DNA from: Bacteroidota bacterium
GTDB taxonomy: Bacteria > Bacteroidota > Bacteroidia > Chitinophagales > Chitinophagaceae
Reading direction: 5' to 3'
DNA length: 64,000 bases
NCBI GenBank assembly: GCA_023415275.1
Contig: JAEZLJ010000052.1
Span: 28,268-92,267 of the forward strand
The position numbers and the translations under genes are program-made. Below, piece after piece: positions 1 through 7,715 of this stretch. Numbering within the stretch: the stretch's first letter is position 1; every line of letters begins with the position of its first letter. The notes beneath the pieces are model-generated. The model was not told the DNA's origin. It made no database searches and saw only the letters and a list, made by a program, of their open reading frames with translations.

Positions 1-56
1 TTTGGTGTTGTTGGCGGCGTTTCGTTCCACGATTGTTTCAGGTCATCGAGTTCCAT
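1..56 (-). CDS. Partial CDS downstream of the ECF sigma gene (putative anti-sigma/membrane protein)
   Basis: Only the first 18 codons are in the window. They begin MELDDLKQSWNE on the minus strand, and the start codon lies 2 nt after the sigma-factor stop, so the two genes are almost certainly co-transcribed. Short N-termini of the MELDDLK.. type are common in Bacteroidota for membrane proteins encoded just after ECF sigma factors, and an anti-sigma or sigma-associated membrane role is inferred from that. The rest of the protein lies outside the window, so no domain can be checked. Confidence 0.6.
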   Translation of the reverse strand, partial: MELDDLKQSWNETPPTTP

Positions 57-58
57 GA

Positions 59-559
59 TCAATTGCTTTTTGTCAGTTGGCGTAATTTATCCTTGATGCG
101 GCTCATTTTCACGCGCAGGTTACCCTGCGACATCCCCAGTATCTCTTCCATCTCTTCATAGCTGCGGTCTTCCATATAAAGCATTACGATAGCTTTTTCT
201 ACCTGGTTCAGCGCGGCAATGGCTGTATATAATTGTTGCATGCGCTCCTCCTCTGCCTGTGCGGAGGTGTCATCTCCCCTGTTGATGGGCAGGTTGGCCG
301 GCTCATAGCTGTCGATAAAATCCTTTTTCTTTCTCAGACCTGTGATGGCCGTGTTGATGGCCACCCTGTATAACCAGGTGCTGAAGCGGGAGTTGCCTTT
401 AAAGTGTCCATAGGCCTTCCAAAGCTGGATCACGATCTCTTGGAAAAGATCCTGCCGGTCAGCATCCGTATAAGCATACATGCGACATACTTTATAGATC
501 AGCAATTCATTTTCACGAATATGCTTTTCGAACTGCTTTTCTATTTCCTGCCGTGACAA
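59..559 (-). CDS. ECF-type RNA polymerase sigma factor
   Basis: This 166-aa protein has the two-domain layout of ECF sigma factors. Region 2 (about residues 15-80) contains RMYAYTDADRQDLFQEIVI and the FSTWLYRVAINTA motif. The sigma-4 HTH (about 110-160) contains LYMEDRSYEEMEEILGMS followed by NLRVKMSRIKDKL. It directs RNA polymerase to a small regulon, usually for envelope or stress responses in this phylum. The next gene starts 2 nt downstream and probably encodes its membrane partner. Length is typical of the family, and nothing in sequence identifies the inducing signal. Confidence 0.93.
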   Translation of the reverse strand: MSRQEIEKQFEKHIRENELLIYKVCRMYAYTDADRQDLFQEIVIQLWKAYGHFKGNSRFSTWLYRVAINTAITGLRKKKDFIDSYEPANLPINRGDDTSAQAEEERMQQLYTAIAALNQVEKAIVMLYMEDRSYEEMEEILGMSQGNLRVKMSRIKDKLRQLTKSN

Positions 560-667
560 ATGCGGTTAGTTTGTATGAATAGTCGCTTTGTGGAGTATAA
601 TGTTACACAATTAGGTTAAAATCTTTGAAAAAGGTTGAGAGCTTGCTAATTGACAAGGGTTAAGGCA

Positions 668-712
668 AAAAAGGTGCAACCTCCATTCAAGGATCATGGC
701 TGCACCTTTATC
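668..712 (-). terminator. Probable rho-independent terminator after the 729-1328 gene
   Basis: Arms AAAGGTGCA (670-678) and TGCACCTTT (701-709) pair across a 22-nt loop. On the minus strand the hairpin is followed by a T-run (the A-run at 668-672). It sits just after the stop of the minus-strand membrane gene. Confidence 0.6.
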
Positions 713-728
713 TTTTTAGTGTAATAAA

Positions 729-1328
729 TTACAAACCAGTCACTGCCAGTTGTTCTTTTTTTGTAGTGTATGGCTTACTATTTTTCCTGACTCGAGAAGT
801 GAATACACTGTAACCCATCAAAGCCCAGGTAACAGCTGAATAGATATTTACCCATAATAGCATGGCGGTGGTACGGCTTCCAAAAAGGGCCCATAGCAGG
901 AAGCCGATGGGCAGCCAAAGTCCAACCAGTAAAGGCATGTAGCGCTTCCAACCTTGCAGAACACCTTTCCGTGCAATGGTGATGCCGGTGATCAGCATAC
1001 AGGTATTGCTCAAAGGCCAGCAGGCATCCAAAATATAATACAGGGTGGTGCCTGCCCCCGGCCGTATCAATTCATAAGTATTCCAGGCATTGGCAAGGAC
1101 CAACAGGCATAGCTGGAGTGTATAAATGATCTTGGCCCACTTGCCTTCGCCATAGGCGCCACTGCGCTTTAGTGCTACCAGGGAGCACATCCAGCCTGCC
1201 ATATATATGAGGCCGAATAACCCGGTCATGCTACTATGGCTGTAAGGGTTGAAGCCGCCCGTGATTGTATCGATCAATAAAAAAGGAGCACCTGCCATGG
1301 CAATGATGCCGAGTGTACGATTGTTCAT
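729..1328 (-). CDS. Multi-pass membrane protein of unknown function
   Basis: This is a 199-aa protein. The start MNNRTLGII at 1328 is preferred over the upstream in-frame ATG at 1415, which would overlap the neighbouring coding region. About six hydrophobic segments are visible: residues 7-25, 38-52, 68-84, 96-115, 130-150 and 158-178. The C-terminus is a short basic tail. I recognise no conserved motif. It may be transcribed with the outer-membrane protein upstream (49 nt away). An inner-membrane location is inferred from hydrophobicity only. Confidence 0.7.
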   Translation of the reverse strand: MNNRTLGIIAMAGAPFLLIDTITGGFNPYSHSSMTGLFGLIYMAGWMCSLVALKRSGAYGEGKWAKIIYTLQLCLLVLANAWNTYELIRPGAGTTLYYILDACWPLSNTCMLITGITIARKGVLQGWKRYMPLLVGLWLPIGFLLWALFGSRTTAMLLWVNIYSAVTWALMGYSVFTSRVRKNSKPYTTKKEQLAVTGL

Positions 1329-1377
1329 GATGTTGATTTTTATTTTTATGAAGATTATTGAGAGTATGACAAAAGGG

Positions 1378-2058
1378 TCAGAACCGGTAGCCGGCAAAAA
1401 AATGGAGTACTGCATTCCTGCCTTTAAAATCTATGGGATTAAAGGGCAGCGGAAATGGCGCTGCAGCGGTGCCGCCCTCCCCCTCCGCCATTTTCTTATA
1501 AGGGTTGCCCATGCTGATATTATAGCGGGCGCCGATCAGCAGGCCTTTGTAAGGATACAGTTCAAAGCCCAATGCGGCACCATAATCAACCCGGTTCATA
1601 TAAGTGGTCAATTGCTCTTCCTCTCCGGAAGTATTGGTTTGCGATCCATGCCTGGCATTGAGCAGGTAGCCCACCTGTCCTCCAGCTTGTAGCTGCACCC
1701 GGTGCGCAATGGTAAAAGTGGTGAGGTGAGGCATATAGATGTAATCCTGTAACACATCCTGTTTATTGCCTGCATCGTCAAAAGAAAAGCCCTGCCGGGA
1801 GAATACCAGCTCAGTCCTGTAGCCCAGCCCATTGGAAACAGGTCCGTAAAAAACAGAAGCATTCCATCCTTCTTTGCTGCCAGGTGAGAAATGGATGGAG
1901 GTGCCGGATATGTGAGCCACTGAATATCCCAGCTTCAGTCCAAACTTAGGCTTATACGCCTGGAGTTCTTTTTTAGAAATGTCGTCTGGAAGCTCCTGCG
2001 AATGGGATGAGTGCAGCCAGAGCATTGAAATGGTAAGTAATAAAAGTGTCTTTTTCAT
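1378..2058 (-). CDS. Outer-membrane beta-barrel protein (porin-family-like)
   Basis: The 226-aa protein is best started at MKKTLLLLTISML (2058), which gives a clean SPI signal peptide ending near SHSQ. The upstream ATG at 2091 adds 11 non-signal residues. The mature part has alternating short strands (KFGLKLGYSVAHISG, LLIGARYNISMGN) and ends in aromatic FFAGYRF, the usual terminal beta-strand signature of outer-membrane barrels and of the 'outer membrane beta-barrel' families of Bacteroidota. Ligand and partner are unknown. A glycine-rich loop (EGEGGTAAAPFPLP) is probably extracellular. Confidence 0.8.
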   Translation of the reverse strand: MKKTLLLLTISMLWLHSSHSQELPDDISKKELQAYKPKFGLKLGYSVAHISGTSIHFSPGSKEGWNASVFYGPVSNGLGYRTELVFSRQGFSFDDAGNKQDVLQDYIYMPHLTTFTIAHRVQLQAGGQVGYLLNARHGSQTNTSGEEEQLTTYMNRVDYGAALGFELYPYKGLLIGARYNISMGNPYKKMAEGEGGTAAAPFPLPFNPIDFKGRNAVLHFFAGYRF

Positions 2059-2378
2059 AACAGAAGGTTTTAGTTGATTTTTATCCGGCAAATCTCCATT
2101 GCGAAAAGCCCGGGGTCAAGGCTAAGCCTTTTGAAACGATGAAAAAGCTGCGCAAAACGTAGTATATTGAGTAGTGAAGCAGGGAGGCCGAATGGCAGGA
2201 CTGGCAAAGGTTTCAGCTGATTGAATCCTGGAAAATTCCAGGCATGGAAAACGACGTTTCAGACATAAATATGGTCCTTTGAAGCGTATAACCATTGCTG
2301 AAGCAGGGAAAGAATGATTATTTGCAACCGGGTTCTTTTCATCAATAAAAAGAAGCGAACAGGAACCATTACTAACAG
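2059..2378. other. Intergenic region between divergent genes, with an inverted repeat
   Basis: No coding region is seen. It separates the barrel-protein gene from the LytS/LytTR operon and must hold both promoters. An inverted repeat, CCTGGAA-AA-TTCCAGG, lies at 2227-2242, about 137 nt before the first kinase start. A role as regulator binding site is speculative. Confidence 0.35.
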
Positions 2379-3461
2379 ATGAAGCAGCAAAATCAAAATG
2401 ATAAATGGGTCACACGTATTGGTCTGACCACATTGATCTTACTGCAATGGGTAGGACCTGACGGACCACAGGTGCCTCACACCAAAACAGAGCTGCTCAA
2501 CTTCTTATTCAGCGTTCTCGGTATCAGCTTCATCTGGCTGTTGACCTTTTTAGTAGTGAAAAGATTCAGAAAGCTTTATCCTTCCATAGAACAATCTGTA
2601 AAAAGGATACTGCTGACAGGACTGGTCTCACTGGTGATCATTTATCCATTCAACATTATCATATTATACAGTGGCACACTGCCCGGCCAGGCAGCGCCAC
2701 CCATGTCAACAATAGATCTTATACGATATGCCACGGGTGTAGGCATCATGCTTTGGATCATTACAGGTATGTATGAAGCCTGTTATTACCAGCAATTGCT
2801 GCGACAGTCACAAAAGGAAAAGAATGACCTGCTGAACCAGCAAATGCACCAGCAACTGGATAGCCTGAAACATAAAGTGAATCCACACTTCCTGTTCAAC
2901 AACCTTAATACCCTTACCTATCTCATTTATGAGAACAGCGCACTAGCTGAACATTTTGTAGAAGAATTATCAACGGTATATCGCTACCTATTGCGCAACC
3001 ATGATGAAGGAATGGCCAGCCTGCAACAGGAGCATGCCTTCATCTGCTCTTATATGGAGCTGTTGAAGATCCGCTTTGGACAAAACCTGCACCTGGCGCT
3101 GGACATAGAAGAGCAATGGATGCAACATGAACTACCTCCTTTATCGCTGCAGGTGCTGGTGGAAAATGCGGTAAAGCACAACATCCTTTCTGCAGAACAA
3201 CCGCTGTTTATTTCCATCAGTACAGAAGATCAATACCTGTTGGTACGTAACAATTATCAACCCAGGCACCTGGTAGCAGCCACGGAAAGATCAGGACTGA
3301 ACTACATCATATCCAGGTATAAACAAGCAGGTATTGACGGTGTGGATATATGGCAGCAGGATGGAATCTTTACAGTGAAGCTTCCGCTGCTGGTACCCCA
3401 GGACAGCCAGGAAAAAGAAACGGCATATATGAACATCAAACCAGGTACACGTTATGCTTAA
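2379..3461 (+). CDS. LytS-family sensor histidine kinase (first of a tandem pair)
   Basis: This is a 360-aa inner-membrane kinase. Four hydrophobic segments occupy about residues 10-28, 42-62, 80-102 and 112-132 and are followed by a coiled linker. The His_kinase (PF06580-type) domain carries the phospho-acceptor motif HKVNPHFLFNNLNTL (about 165) and an N-box LQVLVENAVKHNI (about 265). The ATP-lid G-box is eroded (RSGLNYII in place of the usual GxGLxN). It overlaps the second kinase gene by 8 nt and shares its layout, so the pair looks like an old duplication feeding the LytTR regulator downstream. The stimulus is unknown; there is no periplasmic domain of note. Confidence 0.92.
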   Translation: MKQQNQNDKWVTRIGLTTLILLQWVGPDGPQVPHTKTELLNFLFSVLGISFIWLLTFLVVKRFRKLYPSIEQSVKRILLTGLVSLVIIYPFNIIILYSGTLPGQAAPPMSTIDLIRYATGVGIMLWIITGMYEACYYQQLLRQSQKEKNDLLNQQMHQQLDSLKHKVNPHFLFNNLNTLTYLIYENSALAEHFVEELSTVYRYLLRNHDEGMASLQQEHAFICSYMELLKIRFGQNLHLALDIEEQWMQHELPPLSLQVLVENAVKHNILSAEQPLFISISTEDQYLLVRNNYQPRHLVAATERSGLNYIISRYKQAGIDGVDIWQQDGIFTVKLPLLVPQDSQEKETAYMNIKPGTRYA

Positions 3462-4470
3462 ACAAAATAATATAGGGTTTCGTATCGGTATGATCCTGCT
3501 GACCTTCGTGATCAGCGTGACAAATGGCCTGGACCTGAACTCATTTTATATGACCAGCAGTTACCCACTTTATGGATTGCTTTTCGTGATCCTTTTTTGG
3601 GAGCTGAACCGGGTGGTATTTTTAAAAGCCTATAAAAAGCTGTTGCCAGATACCTCCATGGGCAGGCGCATACTGGTGATATTTTGCTGTTGTTATGCCA
3701 TCACCATGCCGCTGCGATTACTTTATTTCTATTCAAAGGGATGGTTCTTCCCGGAGCCCGCGCCTCCTTTTCATACTTTCATATGGAATAATCTTTTCAA
3801 CTCGATGCTGGCTGTCTGGCCCTTTATTGCCAGTTATGAAATGTTTTTTGTGAACAGGGAGATCAGGCGCATAGAAAATGAAAAGGAAGTGCTGGTGCAG
3901 GCCAACCTGCAAAGAAGATTTGACTCCCTGCAGGAGCAGGTGAACCCACATTTTTTATTTAACAACCTCAATTCACTTTCTACCCTGGTAACCCGGGACC
4001 CTGATAAGGCCAATGAGTTTGTAGAGCAAATGAGCCAGGTGTACCGCTACCTGTTGCGGAATAATGAAGAAGTGCTATCGCCCCTGCATGAAGAGCTGAA
4101 ATTCATTGAGAGTTATATCAACCTGTTGAAGACACGTTTTGGAGATGGCTTTCAGCCGGCATTAGAAATAGATGCCCATGTGCAGGATTATGCCATACCT
4201 TCCATGACGCTTCAACTGCTGGTGGAGAACGCGGTAAAACATAACATCATGTCACCGGAATCACCCTTACAATTGCGCTTGTACACACGTGATCAATCAC
4301 TGGTAGTTACCAACAACCTGCAGCCTAAACCCAAACCAATGGATTCCAATGGCGTGGGGCTGGCCAATATCGTTGCCAAATACCAGTTGCTTAACCAACC
4401 AGCCGTAGAAATTACTAAGACCAATACTGCCTTTACCGTAATACTTCCTCTTATTCAAACTGCTATATGA
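3454..4470 (+). CDS. LytS-family sensor histidine kinase (second of a tandem pair)
   Basis: This is a 338-aa paralogue of the preceding kinase, with four membrane segments in the first 130 residues. The phospho-acceptor motif is QVNPHFLFNNLNSL, the N-box is LQLLVENAVKHNI, and the G-box is better preserved (NGVGLANIVAKY). The gene starts within the end of the first kinase and its stop overlaps the response-regulator start (ATGA), showing translational coupling. Possible heterodimerisation of the two kinases is inferred from the pairing and from the weaker G-box of the first. Confidence 0.92.
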   Translation: MLKQNNIGFRIGMILLTFVISVTNGLDLNSFYMTSSYPLYGLLFVILFWELNRVVFLKAYKKLLPDTSMGRRILVIFCCCYAITMPLRLLYFYSKGWFFPEPAPPFHTFIWNNLFNSMLAVWPFIASYEMFFVNREIRRIENEKEVLVQANLQRRFDSLQEQVNPHFLFNNLNSLSTLVTRDPDKANEFVEQMSQVYRYLLRNNEEVLSPLHEELKFIESYINLLKTRFGDGFQPALEIDAHVQDYAIPSMTLQLLVENAVKHNIMSPESPLQLRLYTRDQSLVVTNNLQPKPKPMDSNGVGLANIVAKYQLLNQPAVEITKTNTAFTVILPLIQTAI

Positions 4471-5237
4471 AAGTACTGATCGTAGAAGATGAACCATTGG
4501 GTGTGGAGCGTTTGTGCAAGCACCTCAAAAGCATAGATCCTGCTATTGACGTAGTGGGATCCACAGCAAGTATTGCCGCATCTGTGGAGTGGCTCAGCGC
4601 CTATGAGCAGCCTGATATTATACTAATGGATATTGAATTGAGTGATGGCCAGAGCTTTGACATTTTTAACCAGGTGGAAGTGATGAGTGCCGTGATATTT
4701 ACTACATCTTATGATGAATATGCGCTTAAAGCATTTAAGGTAAACAGTATTGATTACCTGTTGAAGCCTGTGAAGCAGGAAGAACTAAAGGCCAGCCTGG
4801 ATAAGTACCAGAGGTACAAGGAAAAGTTTGCTGCACAACCAGCAATTGATATCCAGGCAGTGGTGCGGGAATTAAAGATGCAGCAGCAGCAATCGCCCTG
4901 GCGCACCAGGTTCCTGGTGAAAAAAGGACAGCGGCTGGTGTCGGTGGAAACGAATGATATTGCCTATTTTTTTGCGGATGGGCGACTGATCTACTTCAAG
5001 ACAAAGTCGAACGCTAAATACGTAGTGGACTATACGATGGATGAACTGGAGCATATGCTGGATGGCCACCAGTTTTACAGGGCCAATCGTGGCTTTATTG
5101 TCAGCATTCATTCCATAGCGCAAATACATAATTACTTCAATGGCAAGCTGAAGATAGAGCTGCACCCTGAGTCTGAAAAAGAGGTGCTGATCAGCAGGGA
5201 CAAGGCGGGAGAGTTTAAGGAATGGATGGGGAAGTAG
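4467..5237 (+). CDS. LytTR-family response regulator
   Basis: The 256-aa protein has an N-terminal receiver domain (residues 1-120). Its acidic pocket is in IVEDEP, the phospho-acceptor Asp is in IILMDIEL, and it has the conserved Thr in FTTSYDEYALKAF and the Lys in DYLLKP. The C-terminal LytTR DNA-binding domain (about 150-250) has FLVKKGQRLVSVETNDIAYF and FYRANRGFIVSIHSI. It is coupled to the two upstream kinases by a 4-nt overlap and is their obvious cognate output. LytTR regulators of this phylum usually act on nearby or own promoters; the target here is not visible. Confidence 0.95.
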   Translation: MKVLIVEDEPLGVERLCKHLKSIDPAIDVVGSTASIAASVEWLSAYEQPDIILMDIELSDGQSFDIFNQVEVMSAVIFTTSYDEYALKAFKVNSIDYLLKPVKQEELKASLDKYQRYKEKFAAQPAIDIQAVVRELKMQQQQSPWRTRFLVKKGQRLVSVETNDIAYFFADGRLIYFKTKSNAKYVVDYTMDELEHMLDGHQFYRANRGFIVSIHSIAQIHNYFNGKLKIELHPESEKEVLISRDKAGEFKEWMGK

Positions 5238-5242
5238 GGGAA

Positions 5243-5770
5243 GAATGTCGAATATCGAACAAGGAATATTGAATGTCGAAGTGGTTAGGACTGAGAAGCA
5301 TTATTTATTGAGGACATATTTTAGGTTGTGGAGGAATTTGAATGTCGAATATCGAACAAGGAATATTGAATGATGAAGTGAATAGGACTGAGAAGCTTTT
5401 TTATAGCAGTCTCTTCTTAGGTGGATGCGGTAGATAAATGATCAATAATCAATTTTCAATAATCAATTTTCAAGTGGAGAGAGAAGAAGGGAATTGGAAT
5501 GTCGAATGTCGAACAAGGATATTGAATGATGAAGTGGTTAGGACTGAGAAGCTATTTGATAGCATTCTTTTCTTAAGTGGATGGATAGATAATGATCAAT
5601 AATCAATTTTCAATGCTCAATTTTCAAGGGAGAAAGAAAAAGGGAATTGGAATGTCGAATGTCGAACAAGGAATATTGAATAATGAAGTGGTTAGGGCGG
5701 AGAGGGTTTTTGATTGCAGGCTTTTCTTAGGTGGATGGATAGATAATGATCAATAATCAAATTTCAAGGG
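5243..5770. repeat. Four tandem copies of a composite intergenic repeat built of 7-bp units
   Basis: Part A reads in exact heptamers at 5243-5284: GAATGTC, GAATATC, GAACAAG, GAATATT, GAATGTC, GAAGTGG. Diverged A copies begin near 5340, 5497 and 5648. Part B is a second heptamer series (AATGATC, AATAATC, AATTTTC, AATGCTC) near 5439, 5592 and 5747. A and B are joined by a conserved spacer of about 40 nt with 'tagcagtcttt..aggtggatg'. The A-to-A spacing of the last two copies is 151 nt. There is no coding sense. Confidence 0.85.
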
Positions 5771-5795
5771 GAGCAACTGCGAGGACGAATCTCTA

Positions 5796-6060
5796 TGACT
5801 CGTCACTGCGAGGCACGAAGCAGTCTCATTTTAAAAGTATCCAAAAAGGGATTGCCACGCCGATATACAGATTTTTACTTTTTAATTTTGACTTTTGACT
5901 TTCTCTTTTTAAAGGGATTGCCGCGGCGCTCCGTGCACATAGCCCTTGCTGCGGCTCGCAATGATCCCGCCTATGGCGGGACAAGCATCCACGCTTCTTA
6001 ACTAAAAAGGACGTGACGTTTATAATTTACCGTCACTGCGAGGAACGAAGCAGTCTCTTA
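5796..6060. repeat. TCACTGCGAGG-type dispersed repeats and short heptamer array
   Basis: Two copies of a 'gtcactgcgagg-acgaagcagtctc' element occur at about 5801 and 6031. Between them is a related inverted end, where the 'ttgccgcggcg' to 'ctcgcaatgatcc' stretch (5915-5965) resembles the usual right half. This repeat type is widespread in intergenic DNA of many bacteria. A heptamer run (TTTTTAC, TTTTTAA, TTTTGAC, TTTTGAC) lies at 5872-5899. A third full copy is at about 57267-57323. Confidence 0.7.
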
Positions 6061-6093
6061 TTACATGCCTTACTGATCCTCTTTCCCTTGTAA

Positions 6094-6180
6094 ACTTGTC
6101 AACTTGTAAACCGTCAACTTTTAAACCTTTCAACCCGTCAGGCTATCAACTTTTTACATTTTACATTTTACATTTTTCAT
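6094..6180. repeat. Low-complexity short-period arrays before the isomerase gene end
   Basis: An octamer-like run (TTGTAAAC, TTGTCAAC, TTGTAAAC) at about 6094-6117 is followed by four exact heptamers at 6152-6179 (TTTTACA three times, then TTTTTCA). The array ends about 12 nt from the stop of the isomerase-like gene on the minus strand. Confidence 0.7.
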
Positions 6181-6191
6181 TCTTCCCTCCC

Positions 6192-7142
6192 TTAACTCAG
6201 CATCGGCGTCACTTTTTCCAGCAAGGCCTTTGTCTTGCGGATGCCTTCGTCTTCACTGATCTTTTCGCCTTCATACTCGATACCTATATAACCTTTGAAA
6301 CCAGAGTCCTTAATGATCTGTAGCATGCGCACATAGTCGGTTTCAATGCAATTGCCATTGGCATCGAAATCGATGGTTTTGGCGCTGGCGCCCTTGGCAT
6401 AGGGCATCATTTGCTTCACGCCTTTGTAGCGGTCATATTCCTCAATGCATTTCCCGCTCCACGTCCCGCCCCCTTCTCTTTTCACACAGAAATTATTGAA
6501 GTCAGGCAACACACCCACATTGCTCCTGTTCACGCCTTTCATTAATCCTACCATCCAGTTGCCATCGGAAGTATAGTGCCCATGATTTTCAACGATCACG
6601 TTGAGACCCACTTTACCCGCATATTCTCCCAGTTGTGATAAGCTTTCTACAGCTGCCTTTTGCACATCATCGGCACTGCCATCACCAAAAGCATTGACCC
6701 TGATGGTACGGCAGCCTAAATATTTGGCAGCGTCCACCCATTTATAATGATTCTCCACAGCCTGTTTTCTTTTGGCAGCATCCAGATCGCCCAGCGAACC
6801 TTCGCCATCACACATGATCAGGTGGTTGGTTACACCATTGTCTTTGCAGCGGGTGAGCAGGTCGTTCAGGTACTTCGTATCATTCGCCTTGTCCTTGAAG
6901 AACTGGTTCACGTATTCCACCACGCTGATGCCATATTGGTTTTTGGCAATGCCCGGGAAATCAAGATTGGTGATCTTGTTGGCCTGTAAAGCTTTGTGCA
7001 GGCTCCATTCAGCCAGCGATATCTCGTAAAAGAAGGGTGAGGATGAAGTAGCTGCCGCTTTGGAACTGGAGCATGCGGATACTAAAAATCCCAGGGCGGT
7101 GGCACCGCCAAGCTGTGTGATGAATTCCCTGCGTGAAGACAT
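6192..7142 (-). CDS. Sugar phosphate isomerase/epimerase-like TIM-barrel lipoprotein
   Basis: This is a 316-aa protein. The N-terminus SSRREFITQLGG is a Tat-type twin-arginine signal and is followed by a lipobox LVSAC, suggesting Tat export and lipidation. The body matches the AP-endonuclease-2/xylose-isomerase-like TIM barrel family. Candidate metal ligands are Glu and His in VIVENHGHY (about 187), Asp in LPDFNNF (about 215) and Glu in IGIEYEGE (about 295). Such exported proteins are common in Bacteroidota as hydroxypyruvate isomerase-like or sugar epimerase-like enzymes; the substrate is unknown. It stands alone, with heptamer repeats on both sides. Confidence 0.85.
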   Translation of the reverse strand: MSSRREFITQLGGATALGFLVSACSSSKAAATSSSPFFYEISLAEWSLHKALQANKITNLDFPGIAKNQYGISVVEYVNQFFKDKANDTKYLNDLLTRCKDNGVTNHLIMCDGEGSLGDLDAAKRKQAVENHYKWVDAAKYLGCRTIRVNAFGDGSADDVQKAAVESLSQLGEYAGKVGLNVIVENHGHYTSDGNWMVGLMKGVNRSNVGVLPDFNNFCVKREGGGTWSGKCIEEYDRYKGVKQMMPYAKGASAKTIDFDANGNCIETDYVRMLQIIKDSGFKGYIGIEYEGEKISEDEGIRKTKALLEKVTPMLS

Positions 7143-7150
7143 AGACGATT

Positions 7151-7178
7151 TAATATTTAAGAGGTAATATTTAATATT
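7151..7178. repeat. Heptamer array just upstream of the isomerase-like gene
   Basis: Four 7-bp units (TAATATT, TAAGAGG, TAATATT, TAATATT) start 8 nt before the gene's start codon, placing them in its 5' untranslated region. The reverse-complement family recurs at 57890-57917, and two units occur before the cupin gene at 61419-61432. Confidence 0.7.
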
Positions 7179-7522
7179 TGTTTAGAGAACTATGGTTGAT
7201 GATGCTTTTCGTTTTCCATCTGATTGAATATGGAATTTAAGCATTATGTTTTATAGTTAGAGCGGATGAAGAAAATTAAGGATTGAACCACGACGACACA
7301 GCGGCAGAAGGATGTACAGAGAATATTTACCACAAGCATCCATGCGGCAATCCATCAACTAAGGGTGGTGTTTTTGTTTATTGTTTATGGCAGCTGGATT
7401 GGTGCGGCCGCCCGAGGTCCTAAGAGTGTACTTCTATATAACATGGGGAATTCCCCTATGCAGGATTCCGATAATAGGTATATTACGTGTGGACGATGAA
7501 GGTTCAAAAGAAATGCTTTCCA
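7179..7522. other. Intergenic region without a gene
   Basis: No credible coding region is seen. A 12-bp perfect palindrome GGGGAATTCCCC (7445-7456) may be a relic of the REP-type hairpins that follow. The rest is unremarkable. Confidence 0.5.
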
Positions 7523-7572
7523 CCCGGGGTCTACTCTGTGTGGGTTGGTGCGATAGCCAGAGGGACCCCGGG
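7523..7572. repeat. REP-type hairpin X1
   Basis: Perfect 9-nt arms CCCGGGGTC and GACCCCGGG enclose a 32-nt middle containing TACTCT and GATAGCCAGAG. On the minus strand the hairpin carries GTAG next to the ACCCC arm; GTAG is the tetranucleotide used by known RAYT/REP systems. Confidence 0.8.
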
Positions 7573-7602
7573 ATTCTTTGTATAGAGCTTTTCCATTGAA
7601 TT

Positions 7603-7651
7603 ACACGGGGTCTCCGCTAGGTTCAAGGCAGCGCGTGGGTAGACCCCGTGT
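7603..7651. repeat. REP-type hairpin Y1
   Basis: Perfect 11-nt arms ACACGGGGTCT and AGACCCCGTGT flank a loop with GGTTCAAGGC. GTAG precedes the 3' arm. Its 3' arm can also pair with the 5' arm of X2, giving an alternative hairpin. Confidence 0.8.
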
Positions 7652-7664
7652 AAGTTGTTACACC

Positions 7665-7712
7665 CCCGGGGTCTACTCTCGGATTTTATGTGATAGCCAG
7701 AGGTACCCCGGG
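7665..7712. repeat. REP-type hairpin X2, abutting the RAYT stop codon
   Basis: Arms CCCGGGGTC and (mismatched) TACCCCGGG enclose the conserved GATAGCCAGAG. It ends 3 nt from the stop codon of the RAYT gene, so transcripts of the transposase end in this hairpin. Confidence 0.78.
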
Positions 7713-7715
7713 ATT

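Noticed and set aside
1249..1692. Plus-strand open frame antisense to the first two genes
   Set aside because: It is fully antisense to two well-supported genes and shows no protein-like pattern.
5243..5770. Diversity-generating retroelement or CRISPR-like array in the heptamer repeats
   Set aside because: No reverse transcriptase gene is in the window and the units are only 7 nt, so neither model fits.
5795..6323. Small plus-strand open frames in the repeat region after the LytTR gene
   Set aside because: They are made of dispersed repeats and, in part, are antisense to the end of the isomerase-like gene.
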